Source of the DNA: an uncultured Methanobacteriaceae archaeon
Lineage (GTDB): Archaea > Methanobacteriota > Methanobacteria > Methanobacteriales > Methanobacteriaceae
NCBI GenBank assembly: GCA_902782945.1
Contig: CACZOU010000076.1
Coordinates: forward strand, 1 to 40,027
DNA length: 40,027 nt
Reading direction: 5' to 3'
Of the stretch, positions 29,427 through 36,961 are shown in pieces. The translations under genes were made by a program, and so were the position numbers. The first letter of the stretch is position 1; each line of letters starts with the position of its first letter. The notes under the pieces are model-generated. The model made no database searches. It had not been told where the DNA came from and worked only from the letters and a program-made list of their open reading frames with translations.

Positions 29427-29849
29427 TTTAAAACCCCAATTTTATGATTATGATATTTTTTTTATATTAATTATGATTTACACTAATTTTAGTTAATATC
29501 ATAAATTTCATTTTATTGCTTTAGTGAATTGATAAATGAACATGAAAATACTTAAAAAATATAATTATTTACCCCAAAAAATAATTCTTTAAAATAGAAA
29601 AGTTTTCTATTAACAGATAATATTTTATATTAAAATTCATGACATATATAAAGTCATTTTTCTAAAATAATATGTTATTACACTCTTATTTTTATAATAA
29701 AAATATATCCTATGTTAATAGTTCCGTTAAAAGAAAATATCTTATTTTTAATTATTAATTTTCAAAAAATCTTTACATGCCCATTCCTAATATTAATATA
29801 TATGATTTAATAGTAAAAAAAAGTAACGGTAAAAATAGTGGAAACATGA
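29427..29849. other. 423-base intergenic region between carA and rimI
   Basis: This is strongly AT-rich DNA with no convincing reading frame, tRNA or C/D box. The carA promoter probably lies in the left part (TATA-like element around 29461-29475, minus strand). A small inverted repeat ATGAC/GTCAT lies around 29639-29655. The right end holds the terminator of rimI. I see nothing else that can be supported. Confidence 0.4.
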
Positions 29850-29864
29850 TTAAGTTTCATGTTT
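29842..29864 (-). terminator. Hairpin across the rimI stop codon
   Basis: A perfect 7-base inverted repeat, AAACATG (29842-29848) and CATGTTT (29858-29864), spans the last codons and stop of rimI. Read on the minus strand it is followed within about 25 bases by a run of T. The position suits a transcription terminator; many archaeal terminators need only the T run. Confidence 0.4.
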
Positions 29865-30287
29865 AGAATATTCCATAATTATTGCTGCTTCTCCATCATT
29901 ATAATAATTATCTTCTTCATCTACCTGTACAAATCCTCTTCTACAATAGAATTTCCTTGCACGAATATTAGATTTACGAACTTCTAATCTGATTTTGAAA
30001 ATATTATTCCTATGGAATATGTATATAGCTTTTTCAAGTAATAAAGACCCTACATGCATATCCTGATATTTAGAATCCACCCCTATTGCAATGATATGAC
30101 CAAATCCTTCTTTAATCCAGAAAATAACATAGCCTATAACCATGCCACTAATTTCTGCAACTAAAAATCCACAGCCAACATTATACAATTGAACTAATAC
30201 ATCAATAGGATATGGATCATCAAACACATCAAATTCAATTCGAACTACATCGTCTAAATCGGATAATATAAAGTCACGTATAATCAT
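29850..30287 (-). CDS. rimI: GNAT family N-acetyltransferase (archaeal RimI / Ard1-like)
   Basis: A 145-residue single GNAT domain: 'MIIRDFILSDLDDVVRIE' at the start, 'CGFLVAEISGMVIGYVIFWI', the acetyl-CoA loop 'SKYQDMHVGSLLLEKAI', and 'IRLEVRKSNIRARKFYCRRGF', which is the usual end of RimI/Ard1 proteins (N-x-x-A-x-x-x-Y). It most likely acetylates protein N-termini. Archaeal members act broadly, unlike bacterial RimI specific for S18. The pyrophosphate loop has MHVG where Q/R-x-x-G is usual, a small departure. It is divergent from the UPF0146 gene. Confidence 0.87.
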   Translation of the reverse strand: MIIRDFILSDLDDVVRIEFDVFDDPYPIDVLVQLYNVGCGFLVAEISGMVIGYVIFWIKEGFGHIIAIGVDSKYQDMHVGSLLLEKAIYIFHRNNIFKIRLEVRKSNIRARKFYCRRGFVQVDEEDNYYNDGEAAIIMEYSKHET

Positions 30288-30364
30288 TAAATAATCACTC
30301 GAAAATACTTTCCTTAATTATAATATATATGTTTATTAATTAATTAAAGTCATATTATATTTAT

Positions 30365-30769
30365 ATGATGAAACTATGGGAAAACTTTACAGAATATATT
30401 ATAAATAATTACAGTGATAGTAATAAAATTATTGAAGTTGGAGTAGGTAAGATATTACAGCCTAGCCAAATATTAAAAGAACAATTAAAAGATACCGAAA
30501 TAAAACTAGTAGACATTAATCCCTGTAATGATACAGTAATTTACGATGATATAACAAAACCGACTGATGAAATCTATGAAGATGCTGACTTAATCTATTC
30601 TATAAGACCGCCCGAAGAGTTACAATATGATTTATTCAAGTTATCAGAGAAATATGGTGCTGATTTATTAATAAAACCATTATTTACAGAAGAAGTAAAT
30701 TACAAACTTCAAAACAAATTAAAACTTGTTAATTACAAAAAAATAGCATTTTATGTTATGAAAAAATGA
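30365..30769 (+). CDS. UPF0146 family protein
   Basis: A 134-residue protein of the archaeal UPF0146 family. It has 'IIEVGVGK' and 'VDINPCNDTVIYDDITKP' followed by 'ADLIYSIRPPEELQYDLFKLSEKYGADLLIKPL'. The first part resembles the SAM-binding glycine loop of class I methyltransferases, but the protein is too short for a complete enzyme, so SAM binding is only a possibility. There are two adjacent ATG codons (30365 and 30368) and no clear ribosome site. The cation ATPase frame begins directly at the stop codon, so the two genes are probably cotranscribed. Confidence 0.8.
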   Translation: MMKLWENFTEYIINNYSDSNKIIEVGVGKILQPSQILKEQLKDTEIKLVDINPCNDTVIYDDITKPTDEIYEDADLIYSIRPPEELQYDLFKLSEKYGADLLIKPLFTEEVNYKLQNKLKLVNYKKIAFYVMKK

Positions 30770-30781
30770 GTGGTAAAAACA

Positions 30782-33298
30782 ATGGAATGGGAAAAATTAA
30801 CTATACCTGAAGTTATTACTGAATTAAACACTACACAGGATGGATTATCGAGTAGTGATGCAGAAGAAAGACTAGAAAAACATGGAAAGAATGTACTTAA
30901 AGAAAAAAAGAAAGAAAGTGAATTAAAAAAATTTCTATTACAATTCACAGAACCATTGATGATACTATTAATCTTAGCAGGAATAGTTTCAGCATTGATA
31001 AATGATTTTCTGGATTCAGCTGTAATATTCTTTGTAGTAATATTAAATGCAGTTTTAGGATATAGACAGGAAAGAAAAGCTCAGAATGCCATGGAAAAAC
31101 TAAAATCCATGACTACGATAACAACTGTCGTACTGAGAGATAATCAGAAACAAGAGATTAATGTTGAAGATATTACAGTAGGTGATGCTGTAATACTTGA
31201 AGAGGGAGATAATGTACCTGCAGATGTAAGATTAATTGAAACATATGATCTTAAGGTTGATGAATCATTATTAACTGGAGAATCATTAGCAGTTACTAAA
31301 ACAGCCACAGATGAAAATGATAATCATGAAAACATTGTTTACATGAACACTGGAATAACTCGTGGAAGAGCTAAAGGACTTGTAATAGCAACAGGTATGA
31401 ATACAGAGATTGGTAAAATAGCTTCCATGATTCAGGAAGAAGAAGGAAGTGAAACTCCCCTAGAAATTAAAATTGATAAATTAGGAAAGACATTAGGATT
31501 ATTCTCAATAATAATTTGTATTCTTATATTTATACTTCAATTATTCCATGGATTTGACATAGCAACTACATTCATGACTGGAGTATCTTTAGCAGTTGCT
31601 GCTATACCTGAAGGATTACCTGCAGTGTTAACATTAACACTAGCTCTTGGTATGCAGAAAATGGCTAAAAATAATGTTATTATTAGAAAATTATTAGCTG
31701 TTGAAACACTTGGGTCATGTTCTGTTATTTGTACTGATAAGACAGGTACATTAACTCAGAATAAACTAACAGTAACTGATTCCTATATTACAGATAAAAA
31801 TAAGGCCATTCTAGTCTCAGGGTTATGTAACAATGCTAAGGTTAATAAAAGTAAAGATGTTAAGATTGGTGATTCTACTGATATATCAATACTAGAATTT
31901 GCTCTTGATAATGGTTTTGATGATGATATTTCATATGAGCGTATTGATGAAATTCCTTTAGATAGTAATCGTAAGAGAATGACCACTATAAATAAAATAG
32001 GTGGTGAGGAATTTGTACTGATTAAGGGAGCACCTGAAATTCTTATAGATAAATGTAAATTTATTGAAGAAAATGGTGAAATTAGTAAATTATCATCAGA
32101 ACAGGTTCAGCATATCAAAGATAAAATAACAGAATATACAGATAATGCTCTTAGAGTAATATTATTAGCATATAAGAATATTGATAATTATGAGAATTAC
32201 GCTATTAATAGTCTGGAAGAAGACCTTATATTTGTAGGTCTTGTAGGTATGATGGATCCACCAAGAAAAAACGTGGAAAATTCAATAAAAATCTGTGCTA
32301 AAGCAGGAATCAATGTTAAAATGATAACAGGTGACCATAAAAATACTGCAGTAGCAGTAGCTAAAATGGTTGGAATTAATCATCCAGATAAAGTATTAAC
32401 AGGTGACGAAATTAATAAAATGTCTGATGATGAATTCAGGGACGTTGTTAAAGATGTGAATGTTTTTGCAAGAGTATTTCCAGAACAAAAAGTTAAAATT
32501 GTTAAAGCATTGAAGAGTATCGGTGAAATTGTTTCAATGACTGGTGATGGAGTTAATGATGCACCAGCACTTACAAGTGCAAATATAGGTGTTGCAATGG
32601 GTTCTGGTACTGATGTTGCTAAAGAATCTAGTGATATGATTTTACAGGATGATGATTTCTCTACCATCACTTATGCTGTTAAAGAAGGTCGTACAATTTA
32701 TTCAAATATTAAGAGATTCCTCAAATATCAATTATCAACCAATATTGCAGCAATAATTACTATATTAATTTCATCAATAATGTCATTAACATTACCATTT
32801 AATGCTGTGGAACTTTTATGGATAAATATAATAATGGATGGACCACCAGCACAGTCATTAGGTGTAGAGCCATCAGATGAAGACATTATGAATGTTCCAC
32901 CTAGTGATGAAAACATTGTATCAAAAAATAATTTAATACATATTATCCTAGTAGGATTAGTAATGGCTGCTGGTACACTTGGATTATATTTATATGAGCT
33001 TTCAATAGGTACAGAACAAAGACTAGCAGGTACAATAGCATTCACAGTATTTGTAATATATCAATTAGTAAACGTATTTAACTGCAGATCTAACAGTAAA
33101 GAAACAAATAGAACATTAATTATATCTATTATAATATCATTCCTATTACAGTTATGTGTGATTTACATTCCAGTGCTACAAGAGATATTTAGAACAACAA
33201 GTATTCCTTTAATATCATGGATTCCAATTATTATCGTAGCACTCACAATATTAGTAGCTGAAAGAATAATTAGATTATTTGAAAATGAGATAATCTAA
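30782..33298 (+). CDS. P-type cation-transporting ATPase (Ca2+/Mn2+, PMR1-like)
   Basis: An 838-residue P2-type ATPase. Motifs are 'LLTGESLAV', 'AVAAIPEGLPAVLTLTLALG' in M4, the phosphorylated Asp in 'ICTDKTGTLTQN' (D319), 'MITGDHKNTA' and 'TGDGVNDAPAL', with about ten membrane segments. In M6 'NIIMDGPPAQSLG' keeps the Asn and Asp of calcium site II. In M5 'QLSTNIAAI' lacks the acidic residue of site I, as in the one-site PMR1 pumps. Export of Ca2+ or Mn2+ is therefore likely. A GTG at 30770 adjoins the previous stop. I prefer the ATG at 30782 because 'MEWEKLTIPEV' is the normal family start. A T-rich terminator follows at 33313-33319. Confidence 0.9.
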   Translation: MEWEKLTIPEVITELNTTQDGLSSSDAEERLEKHGKNVLKEKKKESELKKFLLQFTEPLMILLILAGIVSALINDFLDSAVIFFVVILNAVLGYRQERKAQNAMEKLKSMTTITTVVLRDNQKQEINVEDITVGDAVILEEGDNVPADVRLIETYDLKVDESLLTGESLAVTKTATDENDNHENIVYMNTGITRGRAKGLVIATGMNTEIGKIASMIQEEEGSETPLEIKIDKLGKTLGLFSIIICILIFILQLFHGFDIATTFMTGVSLAVAAIPEGLPAVLTLTLALGMQKMAKNNVIIRKLLAVETLGSCSVICTDKTGTLTQNKLTVTDSYITDKNKAILVSGLCNNAKVNKSKDVKIGDSTDISILEFALDNGFDDDISYERIDEIPLDSNRKRMTTINKIGGEEFVLIKGAPEILIDKCKFIEENGEISKLSSEQVQHIKDKITEYTDNALRVILLAYKNIDNYENYAINSLEEDLIFVGLVGMMDPPRKNVENSIKICAKAGINVKMITGDHKNTAVAVAKMVGINHPDKVLTGDEINKMSDDEFRDVVKDVNVFARVFPEQKVKIVKALKSIGEIVSMTGDGVNDAPALTSANIGVAMGSGTDVAKESSDMILQDDDFSTITYAVKEGRTIYSNIKRFLKYQLSTNIAAIITILISSIMSLTLPFNAVELLWINIIMDGPPAQSLGVEPSDEDIMNVPPSDENIVSKNNLIHIILVGLVMAAGTLGLYLYELSIGTEQRLAGTIAFTVFVIYQLVNVFNCRSNSKETNRTLIISIIISFLLQLCVIYIPVLQEIFRTTSIPLISWIPIIIVALTILVAERIIRLFENEII

Positions 33299-33464
33299 TA
33301 CTCACATCCTCTTTTTTTATATAAAATTTATTTTAATTTTGTGAAGCATAAATTAACATAACAAGTATTAGTTATTATTTAAAAAAATAATCATAACAAA
33401 AATGATTTTAAAAAATACAATAATTAATGAAATAATTAATTTAAATATATTGGAGGCATGCTAA

Positions 33465-34235
33465 ATGAGATATATTGTAATGTCTGGTACATCTGATTCA
33501 AGTAAAGTTATAAATTTTCTAAGTGAAGATGAAAATAATTATATCCTCGCCACAACAGTTACTGATTATGGATCAAAAATAGCAAAATCTGCAGGAGCAA
33601 CTGAAGTTATATCAAAAGCATTACGAAAAGAAGATTTTATTAACGTAATAAAAGAAAAAAATATAGACACACTCATTGATGCTACTCACCCTTTTGCAGC
33701 AGTAGCAACTGAAACCGCTATTGAAAGTGCTGAAGAAACAGGAATAAACTATATTAGATATGAAAGAGCATCAACAATTCTACCAGAGTCTGATTTAATA
33801 AAAAAAGTTTCAACATTCCCTGAAGGAGCTTTAAAAGCAAAAGAATTATTAGGTGATAATGAAAAACTTATGCATCTAGCAGGAGTTATGACCTTACCAG
33901 AAATAGTCAAAGAAGTAGACCCAAAACAAATAATTGTAAGAGTACTTCCAAACACGTTCAGTATTTCAAAAACCCAGAAAACAGGTATTCCTGCAAGTAA
34001 TATAGTTGCTATGCAAGGAACATTTTCCAAAGAATTTAACATGAGTTTAATGAAAGAATTCAATGTTAAAGCTGTAATTACTAAAGAAAGTGGTGAAAGT
34101 GGTGGTTCTGAGGAAAAAATTAATGCTGCAATAGAATTAGGACTTCCTGTAATACTAGTTACAAGACCTGTAGTTGAGCAAATAAAGAACCATACAGTGG
34201 TTAGATCAATTGATGAATTAAAAGAAGTTATTTAA
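33465..34235 (+). CDS. cbiJ: Cobalt-precorrin-6A reductase
   Basis: A 256-residue CbiJ/CobK protein: 'IVMSGTSDSSKVINFL' (nucleotide loop), 'VTDYGSKIAKSAGA', the signature 'LIDATHPFAAVATETAIESA', 'INYIRYERAS', 'VRVLPNTFSI' and 'ITKESGESGGSEEKINAAIELGLPVILVTRP'. It reduces cobalt-precorrin-6A with NAD(P)H in the anaerobic cobalamin route. cbiC of the same pathway lies 25 kb away at 7570. The ATG is preceded by GGAGG. It is transcribed alone, ending in a T-rich stretch at 34254-34262. Confidence 0.93.
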   Translation: MRYIVMSGTSDSSKVINFLSEDENNYILATTVTDYGSKIAKSAGATEVISKALRKEDFINVIKEKNIDTLIDATHPFAAVATETAIESAEETGINYIRYERASTILPESDLIKKVSTFPEGALKAKELLGDNEKLMHLAGVMTLPEIVKEVDPKQIIVRVLPNTFSISKTQKTGIPASNIVAMQGTFSKEFNMSLMKEFNVKAVITKESGESGGSEEKINAAIELGLPVILVTRPVVEQIKNHTVVRSIDELKEVI

Positions 34236-34311
34236 CTATTTTAATTTAATTATTCTTTTTTTAAAAATTAGTAATTTTTTTTTCATTATTTTAAGGGTGG
34301 TTAAATAAAGT

Positions 34312-34372
34312 TAGCCTCAGATCGCCCATCATTCATCATCATATCAGAGCTCATAGGGTTCATCATAGGCTA
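34312..34372 (-). ncRNA. Archaeal C/D box guide sRNA
   Basis: Reading the minus strand: the stem arm UAGCC, box C AUGAUGA (34366-34360), a 12-base guide ACCCUAUGAGCU, box D' CUGA (34347-34344), spacer UAUG, box C' AUGAUGA (34339-34333), a 12-base guide AUGAUGGGCGAU, box D CUGA (34320-34317), and the stem arm GGCUA. All four boxes are perfect and both C-D spacings are 12 bases, the spacing set by the Nop5-fibrillarin particle. The terminal 5-base stem is fully paired. The element is also less AT-rich than its surroundings. By the N+5 rule both guides would direct 2'-O-methylation of a C. It lies just downstream of PAN on the same strand. A TATATAA element near 34407-34413 could drive it, or it may be processed from PAN mRNA. 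Confidence 0.85.
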
Positions 34373-34419
34373 TTTTTTTAAGTTAAAAAGAAAAGATTAA
34401 AGAGTATTATATAACATGA

Positions 34420-35646
34420 TTAGTTATACATTACTCCTGCTTCTTTAGATAACTCATTTCTGTTTTTATTTTTGTTCATCACTTTATCTAATGCATCTTC
34501 AAAGTTTTTAGATGATACACTGTGATGATTTTCTCTTATTGCGAACATACCTGCTTCTGTACATATTGATTTAAGGTCTGCTCCTGATGCCGTTTTTGCT
34601 TCAGTTGCAATTTTATTAAGATCAACATCAGAATCTAAGGACATGTTTTTGGTGTGTATTTTAAGAATTTCAAGTTTTCCTTCTTCATCAGGAACTGGAA
34701 CTTCTATAATACGATCAAATCTTCCAGGTCTTACTAATGCTGGGTCTAATATATCAGGCCTATTAGTTGCTGCAATTATACCAACATTTCCACGGGATTC
34801 AAATCCATCCATTTCTGCTAGTAATTGCATGAGTGTTCTTTGAACTTCACGATCTCCACTTGTAGATCCTTGTAATCTTTTAGCTGCTATAGCATCAATT
34901 TCATCTATAAATATTATGGCTGGTGCTTTTTCTTTAGCTAATTCAAATACTCCTCTTACTAGACGTGATCCTTCTCCTATGTATTTTTTTACAAATTCAG
35001 ATGCTACAATTTTTATGAAAGTTGCATTTGTTTCATGTGCGACTGCTTTTGCTAGGAGAGTTTTTCCTGTACCTGGTGGACCATAGAATAATACACCTTT
35101 AGGTGGTGTAATACCAACTTCTTTGAATATTTCTGGATTTTTTAATGGTAGTTCTACTGTTTCAACAGTTTCACGTATTTGTTTTTTTAATCCACCAATG
35201 TCATCATAGCTTATATTTGGTTTTTCATCTATTTCCATTCCAGATACTAATGGATCTTTTTCGGAAGTTATAATATCAACTATGCTGAATGTTTGTTGAT
35301 TTAGTGCTACTCTTGAACCAATTTCTACTTTATCACTGTCTTTATCAGAGTATCTTAGTAAAAATGATGGTCCTGTGCTACTTTTTACTACTACTTGGTT
35401 GTTATCTAGTATTTCAGAGACAGTTGCTAGTACTAATGGTGGTGTTCTGAAACGATTTATTTCATTTTTTAATGATTTAACTTCACGGTCTAACCTGAGA
35501 TTCTCGTTTTCTAGTAATACTTTGTCTTTTTCTAATTTTCTTACTTCCCATGTTAGATTACGTTCGATTGCCTCATGTTTATCTAATATGTTTGTTATTT
35601 CACGGTCTTCTTCTTCAACTGTGTTTAAAGGTGATGATTCTTCCAT
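34420..35646 (-). CDS. pan: Proteasome-activating nucleotidase
   Basis: A 408-residue AAA+ ATPase. In order: an N-terminal coiled coil (about residues 10-65), an OB domain (about 70-130), Walker A 'GPPGTGKT' at 189-196, the pore loop 'KYIGEG', Walker B '[14 protein letters not shown]', the arginine-finger region 'LVRPGRFDR', and the C-terminal 'MYN'. That last tripeptide fits the hydrophobic-Tyr-X motif that docks into the 20S proteasome and opens its gate. It unfolds proteins for degradation. The ATG has AGGAGGT upstream. The downstream guide RNA lies 48 bases past the stop. Confidence 0.96.
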   Translation of the reverse strand: MEESSPLNTVEEEDREITNILDKHEAIERNLTWEVRKLEKDKVLLENENLRLDREVKSLKNEINRFRTPPLVLATVSEILDNNQVVVKSSTGPSFLLRYSDKDSDKVEIGSRVALNQQTFSIVDIITSEKDPLVSGMEIDEKPNISYDDIGGLKKQIRETVETVELPLKNPEIFKEVGITPPKGVLFYGPPGTGKTLLAKAVAHETNATFIKIVASEFVKKYIGEGSRLVRGVFELAKEKAPAIIFIDEIDAIAAKRLQGSTSGDREVQRTLMQLLAEMDGFESRGNVGIIAATNRPDILDPALVRPGRFDRIIEVPVPDEEGKLEILKIHTKNMSLDSDVDLNKIATEAKTASGADLKSICTEAGMFAIRENHHSVSSKNFEDALDKVMNKNKNRNELSKEAGVMYN

Positions 35647-35962
35647 AATTATACCTCCTATTAGGTATCATTAATTTTATTATTTTTTTTCTACATTGAT
35701 TTTGTTTTATTTTATTTTTCTTTAATCAATATAATTATATATTTATGTTTTTAAATCTTTTTTCTACTACTACAGTATATTTTTTTAAACTTTCTTATTA
35801 TTATACTATTGGATTTATGGATAAATAATATTCTAATAATATTACAGTAAAATCAAAAAAGTAATAATAAAAGGGTTATACTAGTTTAAATACTAGAAAA
35901 AACTATAACTATTATAATTAAGAAAAAAATATTTATATAAAAATTAGATTCAAGTGAATAAA
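35647..35962. other. 316-base divergent intergenic region, pan and MBF1 promoters
   Basis: No reading frame or RNA gene is evident. The left side holds the pan leader with AGGAGGT and a TATA-like AATATATAATT on the minus strand around 35735. The right side holds the promoter of the MBF1 gene. A small inverted repeat CTAGT/ACTAG is centred near 35888. I see nothing else to report. Confidence 0.4.
35931..35940 (+). promoter_or_regulatory. Promoter of the MBF1-like gene, probably leaderless
   Basis: AAATATTTATATAA is a strong BRE/TATA match centred near 35936. Twenty-six bases on is 35962, one base before the ATG at 35963. No Shine-Dalgarno sequence of note precedes this ATG, so the transcript may begin at the start codon. 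Confidence 0.5.
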
Positions 35963-36460
35963 ATGAATTGTGAAATATGTGGAACAGAAATTAAAGGACA
36001 ACCTTATAAAACAAAAATAGACAATTCCGTAATGATTACATGTAAAGAATGTTCAAAATATGGTAAAGTTCAACACCAACCACAAAAACAGAGAAATAAT
36101 AGAAACAAAAAACATAATAATAATCATTATAGAAGTCGACGCCCACAGAAATCCTATAATAAAAGATCAGAGGATGAATTTGAGTTAGTAGATAATTATC
36201 AAAAAATAATTAGAAAAGCAAGAGAGAAAAAAAATCTTACACAGAAAAAACTCGGAGAAAAAATATATGAACGAGAATCTGTTATTGCTCATATTGAAAC
36301 AGGAAAAATGGTTCCTACACCTCAACTAGCTCGTAAAATAGAAAAAATACTTAATATTAAAATTATAGAAAAAATAGAATCTGATGAAAGAGAATATCAG
36401 GATGTTAGACGCTTCCATGAAGCTACCATTGGAGATATTGCTCGTATAAAAAGAAATTAA
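35963..36460 (+). CDS. Archaeal MBF1-like regulator (zinc ribbon + HTH)
   Basis: A 165-residue protein with the two-part layout of archaeal multiprotein bridging factor 1. The N-terminal zinc ribbon has two C-x-x-C pairs ('MNCEICGTEI', then 'ITCKECSKYG'), then a basic Asn/Arg/Lys-rich linker, then a Cro/XRE-type helix-turn-helix at about residues 85-140 ('LTQKKLGEKIYERESVIAHIETGKMVPTPQLARKIEKIL'). It is thought to link to the transcription or translation machinery; deletion phenotypes are mild in the archaea tested. A GTG at 35954 would add three residues, but the promoter position favours the ATG. Confidence 0.9.
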   Translation: MNCEICGTEIKGQPYKTKIDNSVMITCKECSKYGKVQHQPQKQRNNRNKKHNNNHYRSRRPQKSYNKRSEDEFELVDNYQKIIRKAREKKNLTQKKLGEKIYERESVIAHIETGKMVPTPQLARKIEKILNIKIIEKIESDEREYQDVRRFHEATIGDIARIKRN

Positions 36461-36466
36461 AATGAA

Positions 36467-36484
36467 TAAGAGGATTACCTCTTA
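36467..36484. terminator. Hairpin between convergent MBF1 and DUF356 genes
   Basis: A perfect 7-base stem, TAAGAGG (36467-36473) and CCTCTTA (36478-36484), with the loop ATTA begins six bases after the MBF1 stop and is followed by ATTTTATA on the plus strand. It lies in the short gap between two convergent genes and could serve as a bidirectional terminator. Confidence 0.5.
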
Positions 36485-36505
36485 CATTTTATATAATTAT
36501 ACTTT

Positions 36506-36877
36506 TTATTTATCTTGTTTTTTAGACTTATTTTTAGCAGAATAATATCCATCAAATACTTTTGCATTATAATACTCATTATTTAATGTTTTGTATTCGG
36601 GATACTCTTCACTAATAACAATTACATGAACCGGTGGATGTATTTTTCTTAAGTTCATTATACTTACTGTTGTATCCTCTTCTACTTTAACAAGAACTGC
36701 TACTTTAATGTCATTGCGAGGTTCTTGTTTAATTACTCTTTTAGTGACATCGTGAATTTTATCTAAAGAAATACTCTTTGGTTTTCCAACTATTGTTAAA
36801 TTTGCATGTCTTTCTAAATCTGCTAAGCCATTTAATGCTTTTTTTCTATTCATTGCTCTTATTAATATTAATGCCAT
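36506..36877 (-). CDS. DUF356 family protein, methanogen-conserved
   Basis: A 123-residue protein starting 'MALILIRAMNRKKALNGLADLERHANLTI', the pattern I associate with DUF356, a family found in methanogens and of unknown function. Other stretches are 'KVAVLVKVEEDTTVSIMNLRKIHPPVHVIVISEEYPEY' and a Lys-rich tail. It looks like a compact alpha/beta cytoplasmic protein without membrane segments or obvious catalytic motifs. It is the last gene of a leftward run after two exported proteins, 85 bases from the nearest, and may not share their transcript. Confidence 0.65.
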   Translation of the reverse strand: MALILIRAMNRKKALNGLADLERHANLTIVGKPKSISLDKIHDVTKRVIKQEPRNDIKVAVLVKVEEDTTVSIMNLRKIHPPVHVIVISEEYPEYKTLNNEYYNAKVFDGYYSAKNKSKKQDK

Positions 36878-36961
36878 TATAATCTCCTAGAAAAAATTTT
36901 ATACCCTAATAAAAACTGAAAAAAATTATTTTAATATCCAAAAAAGAAAATGGTAGAAGAC

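Noticed and set aside
29427-29849. A hidden RNA gene in the longest gene-free stretch
   Set aside because: No tRNA T-loop sequence, no C/D or H/ACA signature and no G/C-richer island was seen; only weak short inverted repeats are present.
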